The position numbers and the translations under genes were made by a program. A stretch of DNA of 64,000 bases, taken from contig CP136061.1 of the NCBI GenBank assembly GCA_032622095.1, forward strand, positions 50,977,762 to 51,041,761, given 5' to 3'. The stretch is from Siphonodentalium dalli (Eukaryota; Mollusca; Scaphopoda; Gadilida; Siphonodentaliidae). A model generated the notes under the pieces. That model saw only the letters and a program-made list of their open reading frames with translations. It searched no databases and was not told where the DNA came from. Of this stretch, positions 46,998 through 56,136 are shown one piece after another (positions within the stretch are counted from its first letter, which is position 1; each line of letters opens with the position of its first letter).

Positions 46998-48190
46998 TAT
47001 ATCTGTGTTTGCTTGATATATTCGTTAGTGATTTCATCGGGCCCCGCTGCCTTGCCACTTTTTAGTGATTCGATAACTTTAAGAATTTCGGTTTCTCCGA
47101 TTGGGTCATTTAGTCCCTCATCGGTACATTCGTCATAAATTTCATCCAATAATGTATCTATGTTATCAGTCATATCATCTGCAGTTTCGTTAATAGATTT
47201 GAAATGTTCTAGAAACTCTGCTATCGGTATCTGTGATCCGCTATCGTCCCTATAATTTCCAGTAGTATGCTGCCGCAGTATTCTCCAAAAGTCTTTAGCC
47301 ATCGTGCTTGACCGTAATTCGCGAATGCAATCTTCATTATTTTTGTAGATTTTTTGGTTTATTATTTTGTTATATGCCTTACCCGCCTCTTTAAACACAC
47401 ATTTATTTTTACCAGTTTTGTTCCGGGTATACTTTACTCGTGCTTTTCTAAAACGCTTCTGTTGATTTCTGCAATCTTCATCAAACCATTGCTTGTTAAT
47501 TGTTTTTTTCTGAACACGATTATTTTGCCGATAGCGCCCAAACACCGTTTCCGCGGAATCAATAAATACATTTCTGATTTCATCACAAGCTTGCTCTACG
47601 TCGTATACACCACATGCTTGTGAGCCAAGTAAGTCGTAAATTTTGTCCCCCCTCTCAGCGAATATATTATTGAAGGTGTAAAGGAACTCTACACCTTTTC
47701 TTTCATCCCAAGGCCTAATCTTTGGCGAAAGTTTGCAGTTTCCATCTCTATGGTCATCAGTATTACCAAACTCATTCTGGCTAAATAATTTCAGTATTAA
47801 ATGTAACGGATTATGGACATCTGAAAAGAGTGGTGAAAATTCAAGAACCTCAAAATCGACAATCATACATAATATATCTTTTGATGCGATCATATAGTCA
47901 ACCACACTAGAATTCCGACACGTAAAATTGCCCACCCCTTTATCGTGGCCATATCGTCCATTTATGATACGCAATTGACAATCGACGTGTTTGCATAAAC
48001 TGAGTAGCGAATTTCCATTTGCATTACTAGTCCGGTCTTTTGAATGCCTGCTAAGCTCGAAGTCGAACGAACTGTCAGGGATATCACCGTCGGAAAATGT
48101 TGTGCAATCCAAAATATGAATGCGCTCAGAATTATCATACTGCTCAACAAAATCGTTCTTTTCTGCTGTTCTAGAGTTAAAATGTCCCAT
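46998..48190 (-). pseudogene. LINE C, endonuclease C-terminal half and linker
   Basis: 397 codons. It starts within the endonuclease at MGHFNSRTAEKND (GDFN-type motif with Gly-His in place of Gly-Asp), then SVVDYMIAS and FSDVHNPL (SDH-type). A linker follows with WFDEDCRNQQKRFRKAR and DFWRILRQ, ending SGKAAGPDEITNEYIKQTQI just before RT. The N-terminal half of the endonuclease is missing: the element is 5'-truncated near 48220, where no related reading continues. Confidence 0.85.
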
Positions 48191-48410
48191 AATCAGAACG
48201 CCCTCTGATCATCCTGGATGAAGAAGAATAGGTCATCACTTTTTTTTTTACATAATTAGAACATTTTCTCTTATTGTTAGGGTGAGCATTTGTTGTTATA
48301 GTATCATACATTGGCTATAGAGGACAGTGATTTTCCCCTTCCAGTTGACAGTTTGAAATTGAGATTGTTTTAAAATTCAGGAATGGGAACCTCCTTATTC
48401 CTTAACTAAT

Positions 48411-49046
48411 TAAACTTAGGTCACACGCGCACGCATTGTTGGCGGCTAACCGTTTAATGTAAACTTATGTCACACACGCACGCCAGGTTGGCGGCTAACC
48501 GTTTAATGTAAACTTAGGTCACACACGCACGCCAGGTTGGCGGCTAACCGTTTAATGTAAACTTAGGTCACACACGCACGTCAGATTGGCGGCTAACCGT
48601 TTAATGTAAAGTTAGGTCACACACGTACGCCATTTTGGTGGCTAACCGTTTAATGTAAACTTAGGTCACACGCGCACGCCAGGTTGGCGGCTAACCGTTT
48701 AATGTAAACTTAGGTCACACACGCACACCAGGTTGGCGGCTAACCGTTTAATGTAAACTTAGGTCACACACGCACGCCATTTTGGTGGCTAACCGTTTAT
48801 TGTAAACATAGGTCACACGCGCACGCCAGGTTGGCGGCTAACCGTTTAATGTAAACTTAGGTCACACACGCACGCCAGGTTGGCGGCTAACCGTTTAATG
48901 TAAACTTAGGTCATACACGCACGCCGGTTGGCGGCTAACCGTTTAATGTAAACTTAGGTCACACACGCACGCCAGGTTGGCGGCTAACCGTTTAATGTAA
49001 ACTTATGTCACACGCGCACGCCAGGTTGGCGGCTAACCGTTTAATA
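48411..49046. repeat. 49-bp satellite, 13 copies
   Basis: The unit is aacttaggtcacacacgcac followed by gccaggttggcggctaacc and gtttaatgta. Starts at about 48462, 48511, 48560 and so on. Units differ at a few fixed places (cgcg/caca and ccaggttggc/ccattttggt), and the ccattttggt variant appears in two separate units. Confidence 0.97.
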
Positions 49047-49352
49047 AGGCAATGTCAATAACACGTACAGTAAATTCATTTTCAACATAAATTAAAAACA
49101 ACACATTCTCCTACAGCAGCGGAGCATATAATACAATTCAACCAATTCTAATTATCCGGCGGTATCATAATTTGTTCACTAACAATGTAGTAAGCTAGGA
49201 CAAACCACTTTTAAAATCGCGATGCTTTCCATTAGCTCAATTTGACGAAGTCGAAGTTTGCTGTGGGTTGGCATCCGTCGTCCAAGCATGTGTGTGGGTG
49301 TATGTACGTCCATCCGCAACAATTTTCTTTGCCACACGCTGCACGTCACATT
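49047..49352. other. No gene recognised
   Basis: Short spacer between the satellite and the 3' end of LINE D. Confidence 0.5.
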
Positions 49353-49887
49353 TACTTTAAACATATTTTATTCGTATATAAATATACAAAAGGGATCGGG
49401 GCACAAGTTATTTCAACTTAGGTAGTCCCTCTCCCGTACAAAAGTGACAATACAGTGTTATAAGATGACAGAAAGGCGATAACAGAAACGTTTGTACATG
49501 GTGAGAAAACAATTTGAATTTGCATTATGTCGAATAACATCTTTCAGCGTATGTTTATGGATTACCAATTAGAACGAGCATAAATATGTGCATATCTATA
49601 TCTATTGTGATATTTAAGGAAGATGTAAACATAGATTTCAAGGCTATGTATGTATCAAACATTTGACTGTAAGGTTAAGCTAAATTTGTATAGTAGTGAA
49701 TTTGGCGATTCGCCAGATGACGCCCTTGACAGTTACGCTGGAAGAAATTATCGATGTGTATACAAATGGTGCATGGATGTGGCAATCCGAATGAGGGAGG
49801 GGTGTCTAGCAATGTTTGTAATTGGTGTATATTGGGCGATTTGTGGTTGACATTGGATTGTGGCAATATGTCAACGCAGCCAGACGT

Positions 49888-50128
49888 TCATGAATCGAAG
49901 CGTTTTGTCGCAGCGGTATACTGTTGCACTATTTGGAAAAACCTTATATTCTCCGGAATTGAGATGTACGATATCCCGAAAAGAAACTGATCGATGTCGG
50001 TTATAATGAAGCGTTCGCGGTTTAACTTATCGTCAAGTTCCAACCGTTCATTTTGATATAAAGGGCACATACTAAAAAAATGGTATGCATCTTCCAAAGG
50101 GTTCCCACAACTGCAAGCAGGACTTTCG
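49888..50128 (-). pseudogene. LINE D, C-terminal zinc-knuckle-like end (displaced by an insertion)
   Basis: The minus strand reads SPACSCGNPLEDAYHFFSMC then PLYQNERLELDDKLN to a stop at 49888. C-x-C-x8-H-x4-C is the usual terminal motif of this LINE type. Its natural upstream part ends at 51167 (IRNGCSDLRADMYQNYIAE). Confidence 0.88.
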
Positions 50129-51166
50129 ATTCAATTCAATTCAATTCTTTATTCTCATGACCTATAATACATAGGTATCGAGATAACATTTGTAAACTAT
50201 TTACATATATCATGGTATATATATAAGCATATTATACACATTATTATAAATAAATATAAATAAACACATTATAAATAAATACCAATAAACACATTATAAA
50301 TAAATATAATAGCACTGTCATTGCTATATATATAACATTATTCATTAATAGTAATAATATATCTAGAAGTAAACATATACATTTTGTGCACACATACACA
50401 CACAGAGTTAGTTATCAGTGTATCAATACTACATATTCAAGTTATCTGTATAATACCATATGGAGTATTACAATCGCTTCAATATTATATATTATATTAT
50501 AATCATTCAATATTCGATAGTTCGCGGTTAACAATTTTAATAAAATCACATAGTCGTCGTAGGCTTGTTGGATTTTTCTGATTAAGTAGTTCGCTCATAG
50601 TGATTGTATTGGGGCGTTTGTCCGTTAGCGTTGTTAATACACGACGCCTGGCTTTAGATAAGCTTTCGCACTCGAGAAGGTAGTGGAACTCGTCTCCAAT
50701 TTTACCGGATTTGCAGAGTTGGCATACACGATCGGATTGTTCGGAGTTTCTCCAACGGCCTATTTCAATCGGGAGTCGATGATTGCTTGTTCTAAATTCA
50801 CACAAGATGAAACGATTTGCTATGTTGAGTGTTACAAGATAATTTTCTAATGACAAATCGTGCTTGAAAATTCTATATATGCGGCCTCGGCTCGAGTTGT
50901 TTAAGTCCGTTTCCCATGATTTTCTAAACTGGGATATTAAACTACATTTCATGTATGAGATAAGTTGGTTGCTATCCGGTATCTGTTCCATGTGCCAATA
51001 GAGTATTTGTCCGTTGTCTTCTAATATATTATAAACTTTATGTAACCAGGGGAATCTGTCGTCGTTTATATCGAACATCGAATGTGCTAGTTTGAAAATT
51101 AGCTTTTGATATCTACCGCCGTTACTGTTCATGATCTTACTCCAGAACTTCATCAGTCTTGTATTC
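50129..51166 (-). mobile_element. 5'-truncated LINE C-like copy inserted into LINE D
   Basis: The 1038-bp insert ends in AATAAA and a (GAATT)n tail (attcaattcaattcaattc at 50129-50147). A TCG lies at each junction (50126-50128 and 51167-51169). It encodes only the last part of the LINE C-type protein: RLMKFWSKIMN, SSRGRIYRIFKHDLSLENYL, RTSNHRLPIEIGRW, and the knuckle CQLCKSGKIGDEFHYLLEC. These blocks align with LINE C (TFWSKLVEG, SSRGTFYGSFKHELSLEIYL, RTANHRLPIETSRW). Confidence 0.88.
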
Positions 51167-51387
51167 TCGGCTATGTAGTTTTGATACATATCAGCACGAA
51201 GATCACTGCACCCGTTTCGAATTCGGGAATGTATCATATTATATCGTCTGAGACCTGAATAGAAGTGAGGGCTCACGGGGTTTGGGGGTTGGTATACGAG
51301 TCGTAAATTGAATTTGAAGTCAGAGAAAGGGACAACGTCGGTCATTTCAGTTGGGATTTTGTTCCAATCAGCTATCGCCGAGGGCAA
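50503..51387 (-). pseudogene. Chimeric ORF: LINE D tail fused in frame to the inserted LINE C-like end
   Basis: One 294-codon frame. Codons 1-74 (SAIADWNKIPTEMTDV ... MYQNYIAE) belong to LINE D. The rest belongs to the inserted copy and ends in its own zinc-knuckle-like motif and stop. The fusion is an accident of the insertion point. Confidence 0.85.
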
Positions 51388-51416
51388 AAAGGATTTTTGT
51401 AGTGCTCAGTGTGGCA

Positions 51417-51995
51417 TCAGTAAGAATAGAATTTTCCCGGGCGTCTGAAATTATAACTTGAGACCTGGCTAGCTCTGGGTGGGAGGATGGTAGATAGGTA
51501 ATTTGGCGATTCATTTTTTACTATTTTGTAAATCACTTCAAGCTTGTGGTATTGGCGCCGCGTTTCCAAAGAAAGCCAACCTACCTCCTGCAGGACAACA
51601 AAATTAGAAACCGAGCGTGTCAGTCCAGAGACTATACGGCCAGCATCTGCATGGAGGCGGTCGAGCTTGTCTAATATGTAACGCGGTGCGCAGTCCCATA
51701 CAACATCAGAATAATCGAATAGTGGTAATATATAAGTTTTGTATATCTTTTCGAGCGTTTTTCTGTCGAGTTGATATTTAAATCGCCTCAACTGGGCCAG
51801 ACGAGAGGCGATACTCTTCACTGTACTTTCTATATGAATGTTCCAGTTTAGATTTTGTTGTAGTTCAAGACCAAGGTGTTTATGAGATTCCACAAAGCTG
51901 ATAGGGTCGTTTATAAATTTAAGGTTTGGTATTTCTGGAGAGGGTGGGGTCAACGAGAAAGACATACCTACGGTTTTGGATGGGTTAAAGCTCAC
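51417..51995 (-). pseudogene. LINE D, RT thumb region
   Basis: It reads SFNPSKTVGMSFS, KHLGLELQQNLNWNIHI, RKTLEKIYKTYILPLFDYSD and VVWDCAPRYILDKLDRLHADAG. It is joined to the RT core by a 1-nt shift in an A run near 51998-52006. A further shift near 51420-51390 separates it from SFLPSAIADWN. Confidence 0.88.
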
Positions 51996-52596
51996 GAGCC
52001 AGTTTTTTTGACCAGGTCGTTATTTTCGTCAAATCGTTATTCATAATTTTAGAAAGTTCATCCAGATCCCAGTGGCTGCTCATAATACAAGTATCATCTG
52101 CGTACATTCTCGTGATGGAGTCAATATTATCTGCTAAATCGTTTATATAGACGAGGAATAAAAAAGGGCCCAGAATATATCCCTGGGGGACTCCTGCGGA
52201 GACAACCTCGTAGCTGGAAAAGGTATTATTTATCAGGACTCTTTGTTTTCTGTTTAATAGATAGTCTTCGATCCATTGTAATGTCTGACCCTCCACACCG
52301 TAGCGTTGAAGTTTGTAAATCAGCCCCTTGTGCCATACTCTTTCAAATGCTTTGGATATGTCACAAAATATGCCGCATGTGAAGAGGCCTTTATCGTTAG
52401 ATTGACAGATATTGTGGTATAGGTCTATTAATTGGCATGTTGTATTGTGACCAGAGAGAAATCCGGATTGGTGAAAGTACAAGAGTTTATTTTCTAAGAA
52501 GAAGGCACTTATCTGTTTCAAGACAACCTTCTCAAAGACTTTGGCTAGGCATGGTAGCAATGAGATCGGGCGGTAATTTTTGGGGTCAGCGGGGTC
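51985..52596 (-). pseudogene. LINE D, RT core
   Basis: The same frame as the upstream part, separated by one in-frame TAA at 52597-52599. It reads KNYRPISLLPCLAKVFEKVV, FLSGHNTTCQLIDL, FCDISKAFERVWHKGL, AGVPQGYILGPFLFLVYIND and RMYADDTCIMS. Catalytic residues are present. The normal PQGS is PQGY. It ends by frameshift in an A run. Confidence 0.88.
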
Positions 52597-54285
52597 TTAT
52601 TTTTTGAAAATTGGGATAACATTAGCTAGTTTCCATATTTCTGGGAATTTCGCACTATTGATCGATTTCTTAAATAGGAGGACTAACGGCTTTGATATTG
52701 AACTTGAAGTTTCGTGGAGCATTCTGACACTGATTCCGTCGTGGCCATGAGCTTTATTCAATTTTAAAGATTTGATAGCTGTTTCAACATCTGATTCCAC
52801 AAAAGACAATTCTGGCATCAGCTTTTTGCTTCGAGTGTGAAAGAGGGGAGGGGTATGCGCAGAATCGTTTATAGTGGAGTTTGATATGAAGCTCATATTT
52901 AGAATTTTAGCTTTTTCAGAATCATCTGACGCATATGTTTTCCCACTGGCAGTTGTGGTTCCAGTGGCGCTATATAGAGGAGGGATGTTATTCACTTTCT
53001 TTTTATTTAGGAGATGGTTAACAAGCTGCCAGAAATCACGGGGGTTTGGGGAGTCTTTTATTCTGTCTCCCAAATTATCATCAAATTTTATTTTGGCGTA
53101 TTTTTTCATGTTATTAACTTTATTCCTTGATTGTTTATATGCCCGCCATGAAACTTGGTTGTTGATTTTTAATGCCTTTGCTCTGAGTCTATCTCGCTTG
53201 CGTAACTCTATTCTAATCTCCGAAGTGAACCAAATTTTATCTTTGGGGCGGATTGTCACGTTAAGTTGTGGTATAATTCTGTCCATGATTGATAGGAAAG
53301 TAGATTGGAATATTTTGACCGCCGAATCGATATCAGGGGCCGCGTTGATAAGGTCTTCCCAATGTACATCATTTAGCAAGCAGTTCGCTCGCTGGAAATT
53401 AGCTTTTTTATAATTCCATACTTTTCTCTGGAAAGCGGAGACTGTGGGGCAGTCGAAAGATATTGTTGCATAAACACCCAAGTGGTCTGAAACTCCGAGG
53501 TTTAAAACATCGCAATCCAAGACATGAAGTGATTTACTGATAATAATAGGATCGAGTAGTGTGCTAGTCCTACTGGTAACTCTTGTTGGGTCTTTTATCA
53601 CATTTACCAAGCTATATGCGTCGGACATTAGCTTTATTTTGGAGGTACTCACGAGGTAATTAGAATTATAGTCTCCAGTGAGTACTATATTTTCAGAGAT
53701 GTCAAGTGCATCAGAAATTGAGGAGTCCAAAAGGCCCCAATAATTATGGCTACAAAATTGGTCTGACCTGTATGATACCCCAATAATCATGCGAGATTTT
53801 TTAGCAAATACTTCAAACCAGATAATCGAGGAGTAGAATTCTAGGTCAAATCTTTCTTTGTAAATAACATGGTCAGCAAACATGACACATATTCCACCCC
53901 CGTACGCGTCTCGGTCTTTTCGAATAGGGGAACAGTATCCATTGACTTCTAAATGTTCGGAGGAATATGCTGGATCAAGATGCGTCTCAGTAAAGCAGAG
54001 AACGTCGAATTCGTTGATCAAGTCAATTATCTTTTCTAACTTGTGTCGGATACTTCTTACATTGTAATGAAAGATAGAGATGGAATTAGGTACATTTTTC
54101 AAGTGAGTGGGAGGGTCTGGGTTGGTCTCTATGTCGCCCGATAACAATATCAGAAAGAGGGTAAAAAGAAATATAAGTTTGATGTTAATCCTCCAGAAAC
54201 CGCTACGGATATGCAGACTACTGTGAAGGTGGATGGTGAAAGGCGAACTCTTTTTCCTCGAATCAAAGATACCAATGCACGTCAC
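52597..54285 (-). pseudogene. LINE D, endonuclease with 2A-like N-terminus
   Basis: 562 codons, open from a non-ATG codon, so the true start is lost or upstream. Residues about 33-48 are strongly apolar (INIKLIFLFTLFLILL). They are followed directly by SGDIETNPDPP (about 49-59), which matches the 2A consensus D-x-E-x-N-P-G-P except that Gly is Asp. The EEP endonuclease follows: FHYNVRSIRHKL, CFTETHLDPAY, VSYRSDQ, LTGDYNSNYLV, TLLDPIII, LGVSDHLGVYA. The linker has WFTSEIRIELRKRDRLRAK and DFWQLVNHLL, ending KLANVIPIFKK before the TAA. Confidence 0.88.
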
Positions 54286-54309
54286 ATGCCTATATCGATC
54301 GTCACAAAC

Positions 54310-54850
54310 TCATATGGATTTTCGTGGTGACCTCTAGATGGGAGCTTACCATTTGTTTTTTATAATTTTGTTCTGGCCATACTCGATTCCACAGTTATTG
54401 GCAAAAAGTTTTGAAAATTTAAAATCATGTTTGGGATCGCCTCCAGATGGGAGCTATTGAATTTGAACGAGTTTAGATGAAAAACATGGCCGTTGGCAGC
54501 CATCTTGGAGTTTACAGTGTGCATGACTAAATCCTACCATACAGGTTACTTTTCCGATCGTCTAAACATGCAATTGACTCTTTGGGTGACCACTCTATAG
54601 GATCTCTCAATGTTTTTCTAAATTTCGTCGAGAAACATGACGACTGTCAGCCATCCTGTATTTTCCTCTTTGCATTACTAAATATTGTTTGGCACGTCCT
54701 ACAGGCCACATGCTTCATCAGATTGTCACCAAACTGTATATGGATCCTTGTTTCGTATTATTATTTGGTAGGAAAATGTGGAAACCTAGAATCCGAAGCT
54801 ATACAAGCACTGCCTCTGGATTCGACATAATTTGGAAGCTCCGTTTGAAA
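54310..54850 (+). repeat. Dispersed tandem repeat (same family as 16305-16860, opposite strand)
   Basis: Units pair ctagatgggagct with aacatggccgttggcagcca and a cttggagtttac block at about 170-bp spacing, about three degenerate units. Confidence 0.65.
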
Positions 54851-54907
54851 TAATTAAACCATACGAATATCGATTCCTCGCCCATAATAATCGGACTATT
54901 GGAGCAT

Positions 54908-55035
54908 CGGAACTTCGGAGTATCGAACCTTCGGAGTATCGAACCTTCGGAGTATCGGACCTTCGTAGCGCTGGGTCTTCGTAATATAAGATCTTCGGAT
55001 TATTGGACCTTCGGAGTATGGAACCTTCGAAATAA
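54908..55035. repeat. 16-bp minisatellite, about 8 units
   Basis: The unit is cttcggagtatcgaac. Central units are exact and outer ones drift (cttcgtagcgctgggt, cttcggattattggac). Confidence 0.9.
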
Positions 55036-55591
55036 AGGGACTAATCAACCATGATCATAAACATTCAGCAGGACCCACCACCTCCATATCAAATTAGTAT
55101 ACGACCATGCACTTAACGAGTCCAGGGACGCACGGACAGTGGGTGTGGGTGTCTCACGCCCCCCCCCAGCGAGGACCATAATTTTCAATAAAGTATAGGG
55201 CGAATACATGATAATAAATGCCAATGTTAATGGCGAGAATAGGTTGTGTTTCTTGTAAGTAATTTGCTTGATAACTTGTGAATACTAATTTATACATGTA
55301 TTTCATATTTATCTAAAATACTGTATGAATATGTACGGTTTTATTGAGATTAAACAAATTAATTATAACGAGGTATAACATAATAATGGCTCTGATGGTA
55401 TTTGAAAACACGGCGTGAATAGTCATCTTGATTATGGTCTGTTTGCCACAACCAACACAGCAAATATTATTAAATATTCTACAATATACATGTTCACATG
55501 ATATATATCCGAGCGAGTTTCGGACGGAAATACATTTTGAGAACTTAAACATATCAGTTGAAAAACATTTTGTTTCTAAATTTGAAATATC
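55036..55591. other. Intron sequence, no gene recognised
   Basis: A short C run lies at 55159. No gene or repeat is supported. Confidence 0.5.
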
Positions 55592-55936
55592 CATGATATG
55601 CCGTTAGAATATGATAATGTATGGTGTCAAATCGGATGGTTAATATTTAATGTTCTTTTTCGCGCGAATCACTACATTTACACCTGTCGGAATATAGTTC
55701 TATGCTTGCTAACTTCAATATTTTTCATACAGGTGAAGTTTGGAATGATGGCCGTGATGTTCATGATGTGCCGTTAGAATAGTATAATGTATGGTGTCAA
55801 ATCGGATGGTTAATATTTAATGTTTGTTTTTCGCGGCGAAGCACTACATGTATACCTGTCAGAATATAGTTCTATGCTTGCTAACTTCAATATTTTTCAT
55901 ACAGGTGAAGTTTGGATTGACGGCCGTGATGTTCAT
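55592..55936 (+). repeat. Tandem duplication (about 172 bp) of the exon 5 acceptor and exon start
   Basis: 55592-55764 and 55762-55936 match closely: gccgttagaat, gtcaaatcggatggttaata, tatgcttgctaacttcaata, cagGTGAAGTTTGGA. The upstream copy holds a complete acceptor (AG at 55731-55732) and about 33 bases of exon before diverging. Confidence 0.95.
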
Positions 55937-56110
55937 GGAAATGACACGTTGTACACATGGGACCTAAAGCCCCCACCGTTCCTCGACTGGTATGGTAATG
56001 ACCCTGACGGCGGCACAGCTGATTGTGTGTATATATACTTTGATCCAATTTACAAAATGGCTGACTGGGAATGTGGAAGCGGCACTGCGTCATATATATG
56101 CCAAATATGA
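55905..56110 (+). CDS. Lectin gene exon 5: C-terminal half of C-type lectin domain and stop
   Basis: The acceptor is tttttcatacag (ends 55904). The split codon G+GT joins exon 4 in phase 1. It reads EVWIDGRDVHGNDTLYTW (the WIGL-type core), PPPFLDWYGNDPDGG, ADCVYIYF, KMADWEC and SYICQI, then TGA at 56108. The cysteines C(V), WEC and YIC are the canonical three of the second half. At the sugar-site loop the usual EPN/QPD is DPD, and WND is replaced (ADWEC), so classic calcium-dependent sugar binding is doubtful. The 32-bp minisatellite starts 27 bp after the stop, so the 3' UTR either spans or ends within the array. Confidence 0.88.
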
Positions 56111-56136
56111 ACCAGAATTTAGGTTTTACTATGCAT

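Larger units (their letters stand above)
44487..48220 (-). mobile_element. 5'-truncated non-LTR retrotransposon (LINE C)
   Basis: It runs on the minus strand from about 48220 to an AATAAA-type signal and (AATTC)n tail at about 44487-44510. The 3' UTR contains a long trinucleotide repeat (44630-45112). The coding part begins inside the endonuclease domain and is broken only twice (a frameshift at about 46997 and an in-frame TAA at 45735-45737), so it is young. It lies in the lectin intron, antisense to the gene. Confidence 0.85.
49353..54300 (-). mobile_element. Non-logically contiguous LINE D, interrupted by a second LINE
   Basis: The element runs on the minus strand from about 54300 to an AATAAA-containing 3' end at about 49353-49380. 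Its last coding part was split when a LINE C-like element (50129-51166) inserted. Removing the insert joins ...YQNYIAE with SPACSCGNP in frame. The 5' end abuts a dispersed repeat, so the N-terminus may be cut short. It lies antisense inside the lectin intron. Confidence 0.85.

Noticed and set aside
52874-53413. 179-codon plus-strand ORF
   Set aside because: Shadow of the LINE D endonuclease/linker.
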